The translations under genes and the position numbers were made by a program. DNA of 5,477 nt from an uncultured bacterium. Lineage in GTDB: Bacteria > Planctomycetota > Phycisphaerae > Phycisphaerales > SM1A02. The stretch is from the NCBI GenBank assembly GCA_903918555.1, contig CAIXEV010000484.1:1-5477 (forward strand), written 5' to 3'. This document shows positions 4,290 to 5,477 of this stretch, piece by piece. How positions within the stretch are numbered: position 1 is the stretch's first letter; each line of letters begins with the position of its first letter. The notes under the pieces were generated by a model that saw only the letters and a list, made by a program, of their open reading frames with translations, was not told where the DNA came from and made no database searches.

Positions 4290-5477
4290 ATGAACTCCAC
4301 GACCGTCCGAGTCCTTGCAGCCGCATTGGTGCTACTCGGCTTGTCTCTTTCGCCAGCGCATGCGCAAGACGGATGCGGCGCGGACATCGATGGCGACGGC
4401 GTCGTGAACGGCAACGACCTCGCGAGCGTGCTCGGCTACTGGGGGCCATGCGCCGCCTGCGCGGGCGATGTCAACGGCAACGGCGCGGTGAACGGCGAGG
4501 ATCTCGCGGTGGTGCTGACCCGCTGGGCGAGCACCTGCACTCCGACGGTCACCGGTCTGTCTCCAAACGCGGGACCGCTTGCGGGTGGCGTTGTGGTGAC
4601 GATCACCGGAGACCATCTCCTCCATCCGACAAGCGTCAGCTTCAGCGGCACGGCGGCGACGATCCTTGCGAGCACGCGTGACTCGGTGACGGTGCTCGCG
4701 CCAGCCCGCCGCGCCGGCGCAGCGTCGGTCTCCGTTACCACTCAAGGAGGCGTGACGAACGCAGGCGTGTTCAACTACTACGGGCCGCCGACCATCGGCT
4801 GGCTGCTGCCCGACGCGGGCGCCGTGACTGGCGGCGCTCCTGTCACGATCAACGGCTCGGGCTTCTACGGCACGCCGAGTGTTCACTTCGGCACATCCGC
4901 AGCGACCGGGGTGACGGTGGTCTCGCCCACGAAGCTCACGGCCATCGCTCCGCCTGGCGTCCTCAACAGCACGGTCTCCGTCACGGTGACGACGGCCTCG
5001 GGGTCGGCGACCGCCCTCGGCGCCTACACCTACCTGGCGATCATCGTTCCAAGTTGGGCAACGCTCGTGGAGGCTGCGCCCGACCCTGCGGTGGTGACGA
5101 ACGCAGCGCATCGGAGCGCGATCAGCGCGACCGGCTATGCGTGGCGCGTGCGGCACACCGCGACGCAGATCGAGATGCTGCTCATCCCGCCCGGCACCTT
5201 CAACATGGGCTGCTCTGCATCGAACCTCTACGGCTGCGATGCAAACGAAAACCCGGTCCACACCGTGACCCTCACCAACGCCTTTTACATCGGCCGCTAC
5301 GAAGTGACCCAATCGCAGTGGACGGCGCGCATGGGCTCGAACCCTTCGGCCTTCCAGGCTCCAAGCGCCGAGGTCCCCGAAGCCGAAGTCCCGAATCGTC
5401 CGGTCGAACAGGTGAGCTGGCCGACGATCCAGGGGTTCCTCGCGTCCACCGGGCTGCGCCTTCCGTCCGAAGCCGAA
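4290..5477 (+). CDS. Secreted dockerin-like / IPT-TIG / FGE-sulfatase (SUMF1-like) domain protein, 3' end missing
   Basis: The frame is open from the ATG at 4290 through the window end; 396 residues are visible. Residues 1-25 are a signal peptide with likely cleavage after AHA. Two dockerin-like loops follow directly: DIDGDGVVNGNDLASVLGYWG (split as DIDGDG at 32-37 plus NGNDLASVLGYWG) and DVNGNG (60-65) plus NGEDLAVVLTRWA. Cys29, 54, 57 and 83 surround them. Two IPT/TIG immunoglobulin-like domains span about 84-164 (TGLSPNAGPLAGGVVVTITG) and 167-250 (PDAGAVTGGAPVTINGSGF). A linker leads to an FGE/SUMF1-like domain from about 290: IEMLLIPPGTFNMG (294-307), ENPVHTVTLTNAFYIGRYEV (320-339), TQSQWTARMGSNPSAF, RPVEQVSW (370-377) and GLRLPSEAE (388-396). 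This family includes the enzyme that turns sulfatase Cys into formylglycine, but many members are non-catalytic. The deciding Cys pair lies beyond the window. The gene lies 238 bp after the sulfatase gene on the same strand, with its own candidate promoter and ribosome binding site. The export signal makes a role outside the cytoplasm likely. Confidence 0.9.
   Translation, partial: MNSTTVRVLAAALVLLGLSLSPAHAQDGCGADIDGDGVVNGNDLASVLGYWGPCAACAGDVNGNGAVNGEDLAVVLTRWASTCTPTVTGLSPNAGPLAGGVVVTITGDHLLHPTSVSFSGTAATILASTRDSVTVLAPARRAGAASVSVTTQGGVTNAGVFNYYGPPTIGWLLPDAGAVTGGAPVTINGSGFYGTPSVHFGTSAATGVTVVSPTKLTAIAPPGVLNSTVSVTVTTASGSATALGAYTYLAIIVPSWATLVEAAPDPAVVTNAAHRSAISATGYAWRVRHTATQIEMLLIPPGTFNMGCSASNLYGCDANENPVHTVTLTNAFYIGRYEVTQSQWTARMGSNPSAFQAPSAEVPEAEVPNRPVEQVSWPTIQGFLASTGLRLPSEAE

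Noticed and set aside
2620..4293. 557-codon plus-strand frame overlapping the sulfatase gene
   Set aside because: It is an out-of-frame reading of a gene whose correct frame shows every sulfatase motif; the product is an Arg/Ala-rich string without domains.
4332..5312. 326-codon minus-strand frame opposite the FGE-like gene
   Set aside because: Low-complexity Arg/His/Asp product. The plus-strand frame encodes recognisable dockerin-like, IPT/TIG and FGE-like domains.

Overview
The window looks like chromosomal DNA of a GC-rich planctomycete, most likely of the Phycisphaerae lineage. The main reason is that three of its five genes carry tandem dockerin-like motifs (D-x-N/D-G-D/N-G-x-V-x-x-x-DLAxLLxxWG) bracketed by cysteines. 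This module is characteristic of that lineage, where it sits on secreted proteins. The formylglycine-type sulfatase and the secreted protein with a SUMF1/FGE-like domain also fit a planctomycete. The taxonomic call is an inference from protein style; there is no rRNA or marker gene here.

Layout. (1) Bases 2-463, + strand: the 3' end of a secreted subtilisin-like protease (S8). The window opens on the codon of its catalytic serine. A degenerate two-repeat dockerin-like tail follows. (2) Bases 491-745, - strand: a small protein with two membrane segments, convergent with the protease; a GC hairpin lies between the two stop codons. (3) Bases 746-1127: a 382-base stretch without a gene, holding two 55-bp REP-like repeats with a 110-bp period. 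(4) Bases 1128-2384, - strand: a secreted protein with seven HAF-like repeats (probable beta-propeller) and a canonical two-repeat dockerin-like C-terminus. (5) Bases 2385-2548: a divergent intergenic region with two matching dyads 30 bp apart and a candidate promoter. (6) Bases 2549-4051, + strand: a complete sulfatase with the C-S-A-S-R maturation motif and an exported, possibly lipidated, N-terminus. (7) Bases 4052-4289: a spacer with a candidate promoter. (8) Bases 4290-5477, + strand, open at the window end: signal peptide, two dockerin-like repeats, two IPT/TIG domains and the start of an FGE/SUMF1-like domain.

How the genes may work together. Everything except the 84-residue membrane protein appears to be exported. 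Three proteins share one putative surface-attachment module, placed C-terminally in two and N-terminally in the third. The sulfatase requires conversion of its active-site Cys to formylglycine, and the gene just downstream carries a domain of the family that does this conversion. Whether that domain is an active maturase or one of the many non-catalytic FGE-fold domains cannot be settled, because its catalytic cysteines would lie beyond base 5477. No CRISPR array, tRNA, rRNA, insertion sequence or defence gene is visible.
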